This document shows positions 1 through 10,962 of a stretch of DNA of 64,000 nucleotides, piece by piece. A program made the translations under genes and the position numbers. Every line of letters begins with the position of its first letter. Within the stretch, counting starts at the first letter, position 1. The notes under the pieces were generated by a model that was not told the DNA's origin, did not search any database, and worked only from the letters and a program-made list of their open reading frames with translations. Source of the stretch: Dactylonectria macrodidyma (lineage: Eukaryota; Ascomycota; Sordariomycetes; Hypocreales; Nectriaceae); NCBI GenBank assembly GCA_020744425.1, contig JAGMUV010000019.1, positions 682,001-746,000 on the forward strand. Reading direction: 5' to 3'.

Positions 1-270
1 TGGGCTGGGACCATGGCTGATCTTAGTCAATTTAGTCAATTTCTAGCAGAGGATCAGTTCTGGTCTTCATTCAGTTCTGGCTGTGTGTGCCACTTCTGAT
101 CTTCGTCCATTTTTGGCTGGAGATCAATTCTGGGCTTCGTCTACTTCTGATTTCAGTTCATTTGTGGCCGAGGATCAGTGCTGGGCCCAGTGAACGAATT
201 GGTGTTGTAGAGCCCATATTTGGTCGCAGTCCATTTCTGGCCCAATCGTGCTCCTCATTCACCAGCAACC
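1..270. repeat. Degenerate minisatellite-like repeat at window edge
   Basis: Diverged copies of a unit that reads roughly CTGAT-TTCGTCCATTT, then TGGC-GAGGATCA, then TTCTGGGC can be seen starting near 17, 96 and 147, with a partial copy near 228. Spacing is irregular (about 79 and 51 bases), so this is an old, decayed array cut by the window start. No coding frame is convincing across it. Confidence 0.5.
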
Positions 271-738
271 AGTTTCCAAGCATAAGCTCCAGAACCAAAG
301 TACGTAGACGTGAATTGAGATCTAACAACGGTCAGTCTAAAGTTAAGCAGTCTTCATTTAAGATTTTAAATTTAATACATTAAAATAAGATCTTAGATTT
401 AATACATTAAAATAAATTTGTTTGGAAGGTGGTGTGTTGGTGTGAGCGGTAAGTACTACAATTCTACTGGCGGGCGGCTAGGAGCCCACCGCAAAGATCG
501 ATTATGGACACCCCAGTGGTGTCTTGCATCCTCCACAAGCCCGTTGTTTTAACATTCTGGATGCTGTGACTTATACTGATCTAAATGTCTCTCAACTATA
601 AGTAGACGGTTCAACTGTCTTCTAACACCAAATCTCACCATCCCTCACATCTTAACTCAAGAGCCTCTTCAAGGACACCAACACCACACCACACGCCATT
701 CAACACTTCCTCAAATCCCAAACTTCCAATCTCTCACC
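271..738. other. Intergenic; probable promoter of the 739 ORF
   Basis: There is no gene. TATAAGTA at about 597 is followed by a CT- and CA-rich stretch (about 620-738) that ends in CACC directly before the ATG at 739. This is the usual look of a fungal core promoter and 5' leader for a plus-strand gene. Confidence 0.4.
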
Positions 739-1155
739 ATGCCCTTCTTAAAGATCAACTCCCACCTTACAGTCGAGGTCATAATCGGTAGCCGAATGAG
801 AAGCACCGGAAAACTTGTTCGCAGGGACAGACGTGGTGGAATGCGCCACTCTGCATCGCCACTCCCCCAGTCTGCGCGTCTCGAACCTACTCGTCCCGGA
901 GAGACAGACATCTTTGTCCGCCCCATCAGAGCGGGAAAATTCCAAGGACCCTTCCTTTACCTGGGACGGATCAAAATAATCGGCACGGCCATGCGCGCTG
1001 GGTTCGTCATCTTACCCGGCAAAGTCATAGCGGCTTCCATTGTCAGGGTAGTCAGAGTGAAGGCGGACATGGGACTTTGGGAAGGCATCGTCGAAGCAGA
1101 AAATATAATGGCTATGATCGTCGAATATATTGTCAGCTCTAGGTTTTCCAACTGA
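739..1155 (+). CDS. Hypothetical small basic protein, weakly supported
   Basis: This is an open frame of 138 residues whose main support is its context: a TATA-like box about 135 bases upstream, a pyrimidine-rich leader and CACC before the ATG. The protein is Arg/Ile/Val rich with no motif, signal peptide or domain I recognise. The antisense frame at 1012-1206 (rich in Asp, Tyr, Ser and Phe, and ending near a GTAAG) also looks compositionally coding, so the true gene may lie on the other strand or be spliced differently. Treat both strand and structure as unsettled. Confidence 0.3.
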   Translation: MPFLKINSHLTVEVIIGSRMRSTGKLVRRDRRGGMRHSASPLPQSARLEPTRPGETDIFVRPIRAGKFQGPFLYLGRIKIIGTAMRAGFVILPGKVIAASIVRVVRVKADMGLWEGIVEAENIMAMIVEYIVSSRFSN

Positions 1156-1453
1156 GCTATAGGACTCATGGTGTAATATTTTAGTAGTTTCGGTTTCGTT
1201 GACCAATTTTCGGGGAATCTAGATGTCTGTTCTTGGAAGTAGCACTGAAGAACAAACAAATGTTAGAGAATGACCAGTTGATACTCATTTAATTGTTGGC
1301 AAAGCTCTCAAATCTCGTTCACAGAATCATTTTGTTACATTATTATGCCTGCCGAAGCCGAAATAGAATACCCAATCCCGTAAGTAATTGTAGCCAAGAA
1401 ATATGAGACTAATGTTTCATGATAATGTTATGTTTGGCGATGTCTTGTTCGAC

Positions 1454-1948
1454 CTAGCAGCCTCCGCCTCCGCCTCCGCCGCCACCACCATCACCGCCGC
1501 CGCCGCCATAACCCCCACCTCCACAATCATATCCCCCACTGTATCCGCTACTTCCAGAAGGTCCAAAAAGATCTCCGAATATATCAGCCAGACCTTGAGC
1601 GAGAAGGCTCGTCCTCTCTTGCTGTGCTAGTGTTCGCTGATTGGGTTGGACTTTGAGATTGGGTGTCACAATCGAACCCTCACGTGTGGCGCATTTTGAA
1701 GATTCATCTGAGGAACGCCTCTGATATGGCTTAGCAGAGGAGCATCTGGGAGATCGCGTTTTATGGTAGTTTCTTTCCCACAATCTGAATGGAAGACACA
1801 TGGATGCAGATGGGGGATGCGTGATATTCTGGAGTGTGTGACGGGATGGCTTCGCCCACTGGCTCTCAAATGGAGCCGATGGATGTTTGATGATAATCTT
1901 GGCGGTAGTTGTGGATGCGTTGTCTAGACCTTGGACTGATGGCTTCAT
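1454..1948 (-). CDS. Hypothetical protein with glycine-rich C-terminus
   Basis: This single frame of 164 residues begins MKPSVQG. The first 110 residues are polar and basic. A short amphipathic stretch (about 118-132, LLAQGLADIFGDLFG) leads into a Ser/Tyr/Gly segment and then a run of mostly glycine from about 140 to the last residue, which is Cys. No secretion signal is visible, and glycine-rich tails like this are not diagnostic of function. The GGN codon repeat is an obvious site for length polymorphism, and part of the frame could simply be read-through of that simple repeat. The start codon is not well supported. Confidence 0.35.
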   Translation of the reverse strand: MKPSVQGLDNASTTTAKIIIKHPSAPFESQWAKPSRHTLQNITHPPSASMCLPFRLWERNYHKTRSPRCSSAKPYQRRSSDESSKCATREGSIVTPNLKVQPNQRTLAQQERTSLLAQGLADIFGDLFGPSGSSGYSGGYDCGGGGYGGGGGDGGGGGGGGGGC

Positions 1949-2845
1949 AAATAAAAAATGGGCTTCCCTCGAGGTTTCTGCCCCTCGTATATGTATGTAG
2001 ATTACGAGCGTACATTCTGTCGAAAATGCCAGAGGTTGGCGAGGATGCGCCCGGTTGATGTGATTCTAGAGCCATTCAGCTGGGCTGTGCAGCAATATGA
2101 GACGACCTTTTCGCTTAACAAACAGCATGCTAGTCGAAGCCAGGTCCTTCACCAAGCCAGTCGCATTCTTGGCGCAAGCGGGGCCATACATTTATCCGTA
2201 GGTTGGGTGCAAAGCCCCGGCTTCATGAAGCCACATTGAGAATGGCTGCGGCGACTACTGGATTGGGAACGAAACCAACTAGTAATCACACCTCGGATGA
2301 AGCACCGCCACTGTACTTGACCTGTTATGTTATCCCTTCGCCACCTGCCTTATTCAGCACCGATTGCTAACACAGCCCATAATCGGAGATGGTGGGTTGG
2401 GTAGAATTGAATTATTTCACAGATGGTTGCATTGCTTTAAGTGAAGGATGCGATTGTAAAGCACCCGAATCCAAGTATCGGGCGCCTTGCGTGGATTTTC
2501 GGTAGTTCGTTAAGAGACTTTCCAGAGTTGCGCTCAGTTCTAGTAACTCATGACAACCCAGGCTAACCTGACACAACATGGAACCCTGGAAAGAGAAGTC
2601 TGGAGAGCCTTGGTGAGCAATCCAACAAACAATCGCAAGTAGCCCCCGAGACTATGAAATTAGAGTACCAATTCGTCGGTTGGCATCACATGTTCGCATG
2701 AAGATCTGTAGGCAATTTTTGTTGACAATGTGGTCGCTCAAAATGCTGCTCAATCTATAACTAAAATAACAGGCTCATTTATACATTTCTAGGTGCTTCA
2801 TCTTCATAGTCACCCCTCATTCAACCGAATCTCAACTTGAGATAT
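1949..2845. other. Intergenic, nothing recognised
   Basis: Short frames exist on both strands (for example 1958-2239 plus), but none has a domain or promoter-like leader. The right end is the 3' flank of the minus-strand hexose transporter. Confidence 0.5.
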
Positions 2846-4651
2846 CTAGCTATGCTCCACCGCTTCAGTTTCGGTATTGTTGCCAGTATGGTCCGAGCCG
2901 TCTTTCTCGGCACTGCTGGCAACCCAGGAACTGCTCTTGATCGGGTTGACATGCTGAATGTACATCGTATCAATCTCCTCTAGGGTGCGGTCCTTGGACT
3001 CGATGAGGAAGAAGAAGACAATGATGACCAAAGCGCCACAACATCCGGCAAAGACAAGTCCATACAGGTAGTCAATGGCGTCAGTGATGAATCGAGTGAA
3101 GAAGGAGATCATACTACAGAATGAGTTAGCGAGGGAACTTCAAGAACAAAGCCAAGGAATATGGTCTTACAAGTTCCAGAACCAGTTCGTAGCAGTAGCA
3201 AGAGCCATGCAGCGACCGCGGTATTGGGCGGGGTAGAGCTCTGCAACAACAGCCCAGACGAGGGGACCCCAAGTCATAGCAAACGCGGCGATAGACAAAC
3301 TGGAGAAGGCAATGAGCACAGTTCCAGCCTTAGGTGTGTTCATCGGGTTCTCGAGGTCCAATGCGAAGTGTCCGACGAAAGCGTAGACGCTAGTGAGTTG
3401 AGTGTTAGCTGGGGTTGCCACTTGTTAAGGAATCCGGATAACACTCACAAGAAACACATCATCATCCAGAGTGCACCAAACATCAAGGCATTGCGGCGGC
3501 CACACTTTGCCACTACGTAGAGTCCGGCAAAAGTGCAGACAACATTAACAGATCCCAAAATAATCTGTGTGACGTAACTGTTGCTGATACCAGTAGACGC
3601 GAAAGCCGTAGTTCCGTAGTAACTGTAGAGCGTTAGTAAGAACACAAAGGATCTAATTGAATGGGTAAAATTACAAGAAGTAGTTAATTCCAGATAGCTG
3701 CTGGCCGGCTTGCAAAACCATTCCCAAAAGAGTGCGGTAAAGCATGCGAGACTCGGTGAAGATCTCGTACCACTTAGTGTCGGTGGCAGCCTTTTCCTCG
3801 TCCTGCTTGGCGCGGATTTCGTCGATTTGCTTTGTGACACTGTAATCGTCACGCGAGACACCGGCGAGTCTGGCAATGGTACTGCGAGCCTCTTCGACGC
3901 GGCCCTTTCGGTAGGCGTAGCGTGGGCTTTCGGGGAGCAGAAGAATTCCTCCACCAAGGATCAAGGCCCAGAGGAAGGAGAGACCGTTGGGGATTCTCCA
4001 AGATGCGCTGCTTTCGTTTGTTTCCGTTCCGTAGTTGACCATCTCGGCTGTCCAGATTCCAAGAGTGATGAAGAGTTGGTATGTTGAAACCAAAACACCA
4101 CGGATAATGGCAGGGCTGCTTTCGGATTGGTACATGGGTACAACCACCGATAGGGATCCAATTCCGAGACCGGTGACAAGACGGCCGATGGCGAATTGAA
4201 CCCAGTGAGTACTGGAAGAGATCTCAATAATTGTGCCAATCATGGTGAAGAGGGCCGAAGACGAGATGGTGAGTCGGCGGCCAATGACGTCGGACATGGT
4301 GCCGGAGATGAGAGATCCAATCAGACAGCCGACACAGAGAAGACCAACAATGGTGCCCTGGCGGGCCGCGCTGAAAGTGAAAGATCCATCAGACTGCGCT
4401 TCGCCGAAGCGTTCGGCATAGTTGTCCATCAGGAAGAAACCGGATATTTGACCGCTGTGGATTGAATCAGTATCACCCTATCATTTTGGGCTTCAATTGA
4501 CATACCTGACATATCCAAACATGAACCCACCAATACTGGCAACCATGCCCAAAAAGCAGGCAATGGCAGTAACTTTCTGTCGTGATGCCTCATTGGAAGC
4601 ACCGTTATTCTTGGGCTCCACCCGCCCCTTCAGATGGCTCATTAACGCCAT
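2846..4651 (-). CDS. MFS hexose transporter (sugar porter family)
   Basis: This is a plasma-membrane sugar/H+ symporter of the glucose-permease type. Rebuilt exons on the minus strand are 4651-4506, 4454-3675, 3622-3449, 3389-3171 and 3113-2846, giving 528 residues; every intron falls in phase 2. Visible family marks are GGFMFGYVSGQISGF in TM1, a DVIGRR loop after TM2, PESPRY after TM6, QQLSGINYF in TM7 (typical of hexose carriers), AELYPAQYRGR before TM11, and the tail [11 protein letters not shown]. The start is the ATG at 4651, because the frame upstream of it reads through leader-like sequence. Length is normal for the family. Substrate is inferred from family only; high-affinity glucose transport is the likeliest role. 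Confidence 0.92.
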
Positions 4652-6974
4652 ATTCGATAGTAGATAAAGATAATGATAAAAGATGTTACTGTTCACACAG
4701 ACAATTGAGTAAAGTGAGTCACTGATAGTAGATATCTTTTTCACGTCTTAGCGAGAGGGCGAAAGAGATCCTTTTACGCTGCGGTTTACTGGGTCTCATG
4801 ACCCCCACCGACTGTGGACGCAAGCGTCCCATGATTAGGTGAGTCCACGGCGATGCGTCGGAGGCAGCGAATGGGGCCATCATGAGATGTCCAGATATTT
4901 TCAGGGTCGAGGGCAAATTGCCGGGCAGATTCGCGCTGCCGGGGATGCCGAAGGCGGAGCTTTGACGTCAGTGAGGGTTCTGGTCGGGCCTATTCAAAAG
5001 TTTTCGCGGCATCGGTAGATCTACGTCATCGCGAGAATCACGAGATAGTTGGGGATGGATCTTCCTTTGGCCTTCTATCCAGAAGGCATCGTTGTCTTGC
5101 TTCAATTGATCACGATGCTCCAAGTCTGGTGCGAGTATGAGAACGAGAACCCTCCGCTATCAAATCCTGACATCCCAGAGCGAAAACGGAATGCAGAATC
5201 TTCGAATTTGCATCTCGGTTGTCTCGGGTCTTGCTGTGCGGCACTTCAAGATAAGGTCCAGTGGGTCACGAGCACGAAGCGGGTCGATGGATCCCAAGAT
5301 CCTGGTTTAGATCGGAATTAGCGGTGGAAATAGTGAGGCTCAAAGTGAGGCTCAGCCCACGTTGTGTCGCACCCCTTTTTTCAAATCTCAACCACAACGG
5401 CACCAAGAAACGATGTGCATCCTAAACATGTTTCTGATAGATTCAGACTCAAGCAGAATTATTTTTGTATTTTTTTCCTTATTTTTCTTGGAGACTTTTG
5501 CTCATCTTCCCTCTTCTTATCCGTATCTCGTCACGTCAAGCGAAAATCGCCTTTGATGAAATTCACCGAGATTCGGCCCGATCATCACGCCTGCGTCGAA
5601 CCCGTTACACGTTCCACCTTGGCACCGAAATCCAGATAATAGTGGGTTTTCCAGTCTTGCCATCATGCAATCATTGGAGCAAGGATGTAGGATGATCTTG
5701 TTGCTTGGCCTCAACCGAATGACGCAAAGCGTCTTTACGACTCGCGATGATAGGAATTTTCTCAATTACCATGAACCTGAACTGAAACAATCAATTAACT
5801 ACGTGCAGAACTTCAATGACCTAGAAAAGCCAAATCTGTCACCGAAGCCCCGCCAAGTCCCATTGTCCCCATAGCCCAAGAAAACAACAGAGGCTGGATG
5901 AGAATATCTGTAGACCCCTGTGTTTGGCCGAGCCAACAACCCCATAGTTACACCGGCGATAGCACCGGTGAGCGTGGTCAGGCCGGTCATCTCGTGTATC
6001 AAGTTCACGCGATGAAAGTGTTACGAATCTCGTTCGACCTTTCTCGAACCTATGCCCTATTCTAGAAAGTAGTTTTGACTGATGGTAGGGGCCGTAGTTC
6101 CGGCAACATATGATCTTTGCAATTGACTCGATGAAGCAACTCCGACAGTAGATAAAAATTTACAATAGATGCGACAGGGATCATATCATTGCGTGCTTGT
6201 GTTGGTGACAGGCGGGCGAGCTGGCGGGAATTGCCTCTTTCTTAGAAGGATTCGGATGAGTATTCAACTGCTGTATCAAGGAGTAGCGCAGTTCCATGGC
6301 TTAGACGTCGTCACAAAGTATGAGACTAACTACTCTAGTGCTGTCTTCAGCTGACCAGAGGCGTATTTTAGCTCGCGCTCCTCAAAAGAGAGAGCGTAAC
6401 TAGATCAAATTTTGTAGAACTTTCATAGGTGCAGAATCATGCTCAGACCCAGATCAGCCCCTTTTTAGAGCGTGCGCTGTATCTAAAACTCAAACTACCA
6501 GTCTGGCAACGCACCGCACAGCGCCCATACGACCTAACAACCCACAAGTCGGACCGAGAGCAGGTGGGATGGCTTGAGGGAGTGCTTGGCTATGAACTTG
6601 GCCTGAGGTATTTAAGTGCAGTAGTAGAATATGCGTACATGCGTATTGACCAATGCAGGCATGCAATTGGATCTTCAATCTGCTCAAGAATGGAGCCGGA
6701 TGATTCTCGTGCTGTCGCAGATACGACGTAGATAAATGAAACTAAGACGCTAAATGAGGGGCCCCGGAGGGGGTAATGGTGCGGATACCACATCCTTGGA
6801 GACGAAATTCAAGCATACCAAAATCAATTTCCGTTTCTAGAGCTGAGCTCTGACTGCTTTAAGCCGAGCTGGTGCTTAGCTTGGGCTGAGGAACCCAGAG
6901 TCTTAATCCCAAGGCCTCATGCATTTTTAACTCTAGGGTAACACAGATCGCCTCGCATATTCACCCCTTAGCCA
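4652..6974. other. Long intergenic region, no supported gene
   Basis: Frames at 5049-5321, 5364-5695 (plus), 5799-6008 (minus) and 6429-6731 (plus) are short and have no recognisable domain or splice support. The first few hundred bases are the upstream region of the hexose transporter. I see no repeats with clear ends. Confidence 0.5.
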
Positions 6975-8691
6975 TCACTCCATCTTCAATGGGCTTGCCC
7001 TAATAGAAAGTTTGGTTGGGTTTGACGTGATGCGTTCAAACTGGCCAAAATTGTCGTCCACTGGACCATCACCCATCTTCCATTCAAACGACAACACCAA
7101 CCCCGCCAGCGCAAATACTGATCTCCAAATAGGCCAATGCAGGCTCGCGACCCAGTCGTAAGGGCATCACAAAGTCCTTGAGATTGCGTCTTTCCGTGTC
7201 GGTGAAGTCCGGATTGTCCGCCATCCATCGTTCTGGGATCCATTCGAGTGGCTTCGTAAATAGAGTCGGATTGTTGTGCAGCTCGCTCAGCGGCGACGAC
7301 ACTGTGACCTCTGGGGTGATGGCGTGCCCCGATATCGTGGAAACAGTGACGGTGCGTCGTGGCAGGCCGAAACGCTGAGGGGTGAGCACGCGGAAGCTCT
7401 CATCGAGAACGGCTCTCAGGTACGGGATTTGGCTAAGAGTCGAGTACGAGGGCATAGACCGCTCGTTTTGGGGGATGCTTTGAAGCAGTGTGCTGCGTAG
7501 CTTGGCTTGAACCTCGGGATGTGTTGCCAAGAGGAAGATGTTGTTGGTCAAGGTCGTCTGAGTGGTGTCGTTGACTGACTCCTTGTGAGCTCAGTCTGAA
7601 TAAAGGGGATATGGGTTAAGAAAACATGAAGGATGTCGTAGGTCCACTTACCAGCATTCATCATCACAGTCGTCTGCCAAGATTTCCCACATTGGCATCG
7701 GTGGACGACCCTTCTGATCAACTTTGACTGGCAAGTGCGAGAATACGTCAGATTCCTCTGGAGTTGACACAAGGCGCTTGTTCGTCTTGCATCTCGCAAT
7801 CTGTCTCATTATCAACGTCAGGACTTCTTGTCTAGGAGACGTGTATATTCGTCCCGTGGAAGTATGTGGCAGACCTACATTGCCAAAAACGTCCGCAGCC
7901 ATTGTTCCTTTGTAGCTACTCGTCATGTAGCGTAGTGCTCTGTAAGCGAAAAGAGGAAGATGAGCGCAGAAGACGCTATACCATACACCGTTCTGAAAGA
8001 TGCTCATTGCCTGGACCGTCTTCTTTTCTCCGGTGATGGGCTCTGCAACGCACGAATCATCCCCCTTGACCAGAAAATCGAAGGAATCCGACCAGATGAG
8101 AGAGCTGATGACATCGTACGTGTACATGTTTAGCCAGAGCCTTTGACCAAAGCTCCCGTCCGGACGGGCCTCGAAGCGGTCGGTATCTGCAATCTTGCCG
8201 CCCCGTGCCTTTGTCTCTACGCAAGCGATCAATTTTGCCGTGACATGCTGAATGCGAGTCTCGAATGCGCTGAAATTCTTGGCGGAGAAGATGGAAGCAA
8301 GATACTTCCTTTCCCTGGCATGGTCTGCGCGATCAGTAGTGTCGGCCATGTTGGGGGTATCGCCCCCCATGTGGCTGCAGAGGACATCCTTGACAATGTC
8401 CGCCTTATGCCCGTATATCTCCTTGTAGGCTCCCGGGTCAGCGAAGGAGAGGTGGTTTGGCGATATGCGGACGACGGCACCGAGCTTCTTATGTGCCTCC
8501 TCGACAGCTTTCCAGCGTATGCCGAACCAGTTGTAATACATTAACCAGAGCGGAGTAACGGCGGCGATGCCGCAAGGGCCGGCCGCAGAGTACCTGCGAA
8601 GGCCTTTGGCATCTCGAAAGTAGATAAAAGCTGGTGTGAGCACTGCTAGGGTCACAGCAATAAGGCCGGCCTGGCTTGCAGAGTACGCCAT
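6975..8691 (-). pseudogene. Cytochrome P450 pseudogene, haem-binding loop disrupted
   Basis: The gene would encode a microsomal P450 starting at the ATG at 8691 with an N-terminal membrane anchor. It keeps long stretches of homology, including the I-helix remnant (NDTTQTTL), the K-helix (YLRAVLDESFR) and the PERW motif (WIPERWM). It is broken in at least four places. A shift before the I-helix at about 7665 moves TVMMNA out of frame. A single-base loss lies at about 7175 and a loss of about 11 bases just after, so the Cys-containing TGSRACIG is readable only in another frame while the main frame reads RLGREPALAYLE. One more shift at about 7125 puts the C-terminus (VFALAGLVLSFEW through LKME, stop at 6975) in a third frame. 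The I-helix exon follows a small intron (about 7580-7655). A functional haem enzyme cannot be made from this copy. Confidence 0.85.
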
Positions 8692-9366
8692 GTTAGCGAA
8701 ATTGACTTTATCCGCATAGCCAGGAGGTAGACACGTACTAGGAGTTATAGAGATGTCCGGGATCAGAAAGCCCATTTGCTCTTTTCGATAACAAGTAAAT
8801 AGATGACCTCTCAAAGTAGGCAAGAAGACGTACTTGTGTTGGACGGTCACTCAAACAATGTCTATCCAGGGACGAGACGAGAACGGAGTACTTATGTTGT
8901 GAACTTGGTATACATTGCTCTAACGTTGATTTCAAACGCTGCAATATTTTATTTCCGGTCCTGTGTCTTCGTTTACGTTCCGGATCTTCACACGCATGAG
9001 CGGCGCAAATGCTGAGGATGATGAGTACCCAGGGAGGGCGAGGTCGTGTCAGAGTCCGGGAATAGCTTCCCAATAGGGACAATCCCTCGGAGTTTGTGTG
9101 TGGGCCAATTCGGGAACTAAATATGGTGGCTTCTGGCCCAAACTACATCGGGAAGTAAACTACGAAAACACCAAGCGGGATTGTGATGAATGAGTCTCGG
9201 GGTGCTGGGATGTTGTCGATGCCCCGGCTTTCGAGGGGTACCATGAATCACCTGATAGAGAGATTTTCAAACCAACCAGCCGAACGAGGCTTCTTTGCCA
9301 CCACTAATGCACCATCGACAGTTTTATTAGACTAAACGACCAATACACAAGAGCCACCGTAAACCA
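8692..9366. other. Intergenic, upstream of P450 relic
   Basis: I see no gene. Open frames upstream of the P450 ATG on the minus strand are leader sequence without homology. Confidence 0.5.
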
Positions 9367-9826
9367 TCAATCTGACGGACTGACCCATGATTGGCGCGAG
9401 CCACTCCAGAGATCTCTTAAGCGGGCATGGCATGTGAGGTTCGGCCACTTAATCTCCTGCCAAAGAGACAGCAGCATGTCTAGAACCTTGCTCTGTTCCG
9501 CTTTCCCCGTAATGAACTGGGCGCTACCGTTAATTTTCACTCCAACATTCTTCATGGATATTGTCAGCCCGCACAGCCGTCTAGCCGGCTCCGTGACGTT
9601 TTCCTGGCGGAAACAGATGTGAGTAGAGGCACAGTCACATACTGAGCAGTAGGAGAGCTGCCACTGGCCTACTAACCTCAAGAAGCCGAGTCAGGCGAAA
9701 AACGTTCTTTTCCTTCTGGAGAGCTGGCGAATAAACAGCTAGTATAATCCGTGCCGTGTAGTAAAATTGCCATGCGACGCCTTTCAATATGGTTAGGGAG
9801 CGGTTCGCCAAAGTCGGAGTGCCCAA
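9367..9826 (-). pseudogene. 3' fragment of a fungal Zn2Cys6 regulator
   Basis: Two minus-strand frames (9826-9635 and 9681-9367) read like the last part of a fungal C6 transcription factor. The first carries WQFYYTARIILAVYSP. The second carries ARRLCGLTISMKNVGVKING followed by a segment ending KWPN, as in the C-terminal helix-rich region of that family. The junction between them (about 9640-9690) does not resolve into a normal intron. The 5' part of the gene, including zinc cluster and central domain, is absent: homology ends near 9800, where an unrelated dehydrogenase fragment begins on the other strand. The assignment rests on pattern recognition of a poorly conserved region. Confidence 0.5.
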
Positions 9827-9842
9827 CTAATGTGACATGTGG

Positions 9843-10584
9843 ATATATCACGGCACTCTCGCACGATACCATCTCCACCCAGAGGAATGGTTGCATAAGA
9901 TCCTGGATACGATGTCTTATGAAGAAGGCTCACTTCTGGAGCCTCTTTCGGTTGCTCTCGCAGGAATTGAGCGTTCCGGGGTCCGATTAGGAGATCCGAT
10001 GCTTATCTGCGGTGCTGGACCGATTGGAATCGTCACCTTGCTGGCTGCAAGCGCTGCAGGAGCAAATCCAATCGCTATCACTGGCATCAATGAAACACGA
10101 CTTGCGTTCGCCAAGAGTTTAGTTCCGCGAGCCAACGCTATTCTTGTTTTGCCTGAAAAGAAGCCAGCTGAGGCTGCAAAGGATGTTAAGCAGACCTTTG
10201 GCCAAGAAGCTAAGCTAGTCATTGAATGCACTGGGTAAGAGTCCAGCGTTGTTACTGGGATATATGTAAGTTTTTCTGGGGTGCATTAATAGTCCCTTTA
10301 CTAACAAGCGCTTCTAGTCTTGCCGATTTGGAGGCATGGTTTTTGTTATCGGGTATGGCAAGGATTTCCAGACACTGCCTTTATCGACCAAGGAAATCGA
10401 CCTCCGATTCCAATACCGGTATCACGACACTTATCCTCGAGCTATTGGTCTCGTCGCGTCCGGGGTAATTGATGTCAAGTCGCTTGTTACCCATAGGTTC
10501 CATCTTGAGGAAAGCGAGCTGGCTTTTAGAACAGCTTCCGACCCGAGGGCGATGGCAGTCAAGGTTCAAATTCTTGATGAGTAG
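9843..10584 (+). pseudogene. Truncated L-arabinitol 4-dehydrogenase-like relic
   Basis: The fragment matches the C-terminal half of zinc-type polyol dehydrogenases (L-arabinitol/xylitol/sorbitol dehydrogenases). It starts at YHGTLARYHLHP, continues through the cofactor loop (GAGPIG) and FAKSLVP to a conserved ECTG, then FGGMVFVIG, IDLRFQYRY and VTHRF. The N-terminal half with the catalytic zinc ligands and structural-zinc cysteines is missing. Right after ECTG the next in-frame codon is TAA (10236-10238), while homology continues in the same frame (ESSVVTGIY), so this is a nonsense mutation. A normal intron (about 10267-10318, GTAAGT to CTAG) then joins to the last exon. In fungi this enzyme acts in L-arabinose catabolism; this copy cannot. 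Confidence 0.8.
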
Positions 10585-10962
10585 GAAAGGCTGCGGCGCC
10601 TTTATTGGACCTACAAGGACGGAAAGCTTTCACGACCTGGAGGCTACTAAGAAATTTTAAGTCTTCGCATAAATATACGGGCGCGCCTTTGAAAATGATC
10701 ACATCTAGTGCACATAGACTCGTTCAGTTCACTGCGCGACCATAAGCATGATTCGTTTGCTGTTCCTCGTCGTAGCTTCTGCTATCGCATCCATAGATAT
10801 GTTTATTACAGAATTTAGACACAGAATAACCCATGCGTAGCATCCTTTGGTTACAAGGTTACACGAATATAGTTAACAACTACAATACGTAGTGAAACAT
10901 TGCCCCCTCTCTTGCTGTCACTTGAGCTACTGATTTTAAATTACCTGCTAATCATGATCGCG
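10585..10962. other. Intergenic, nothing recognised
   Basis: This is AT-rich sequence between the dehydrogenase relic and the 3' end of the minus-strand short-chain dehydrogenase. No gene is visible. Confidence 0.5.

Noticed and set aside
5049..5321. Plus-strand frame of 90 codons upstream of the hexose transporter
   Set aside because: No homology, no splice partners, and composition is not coding-like.
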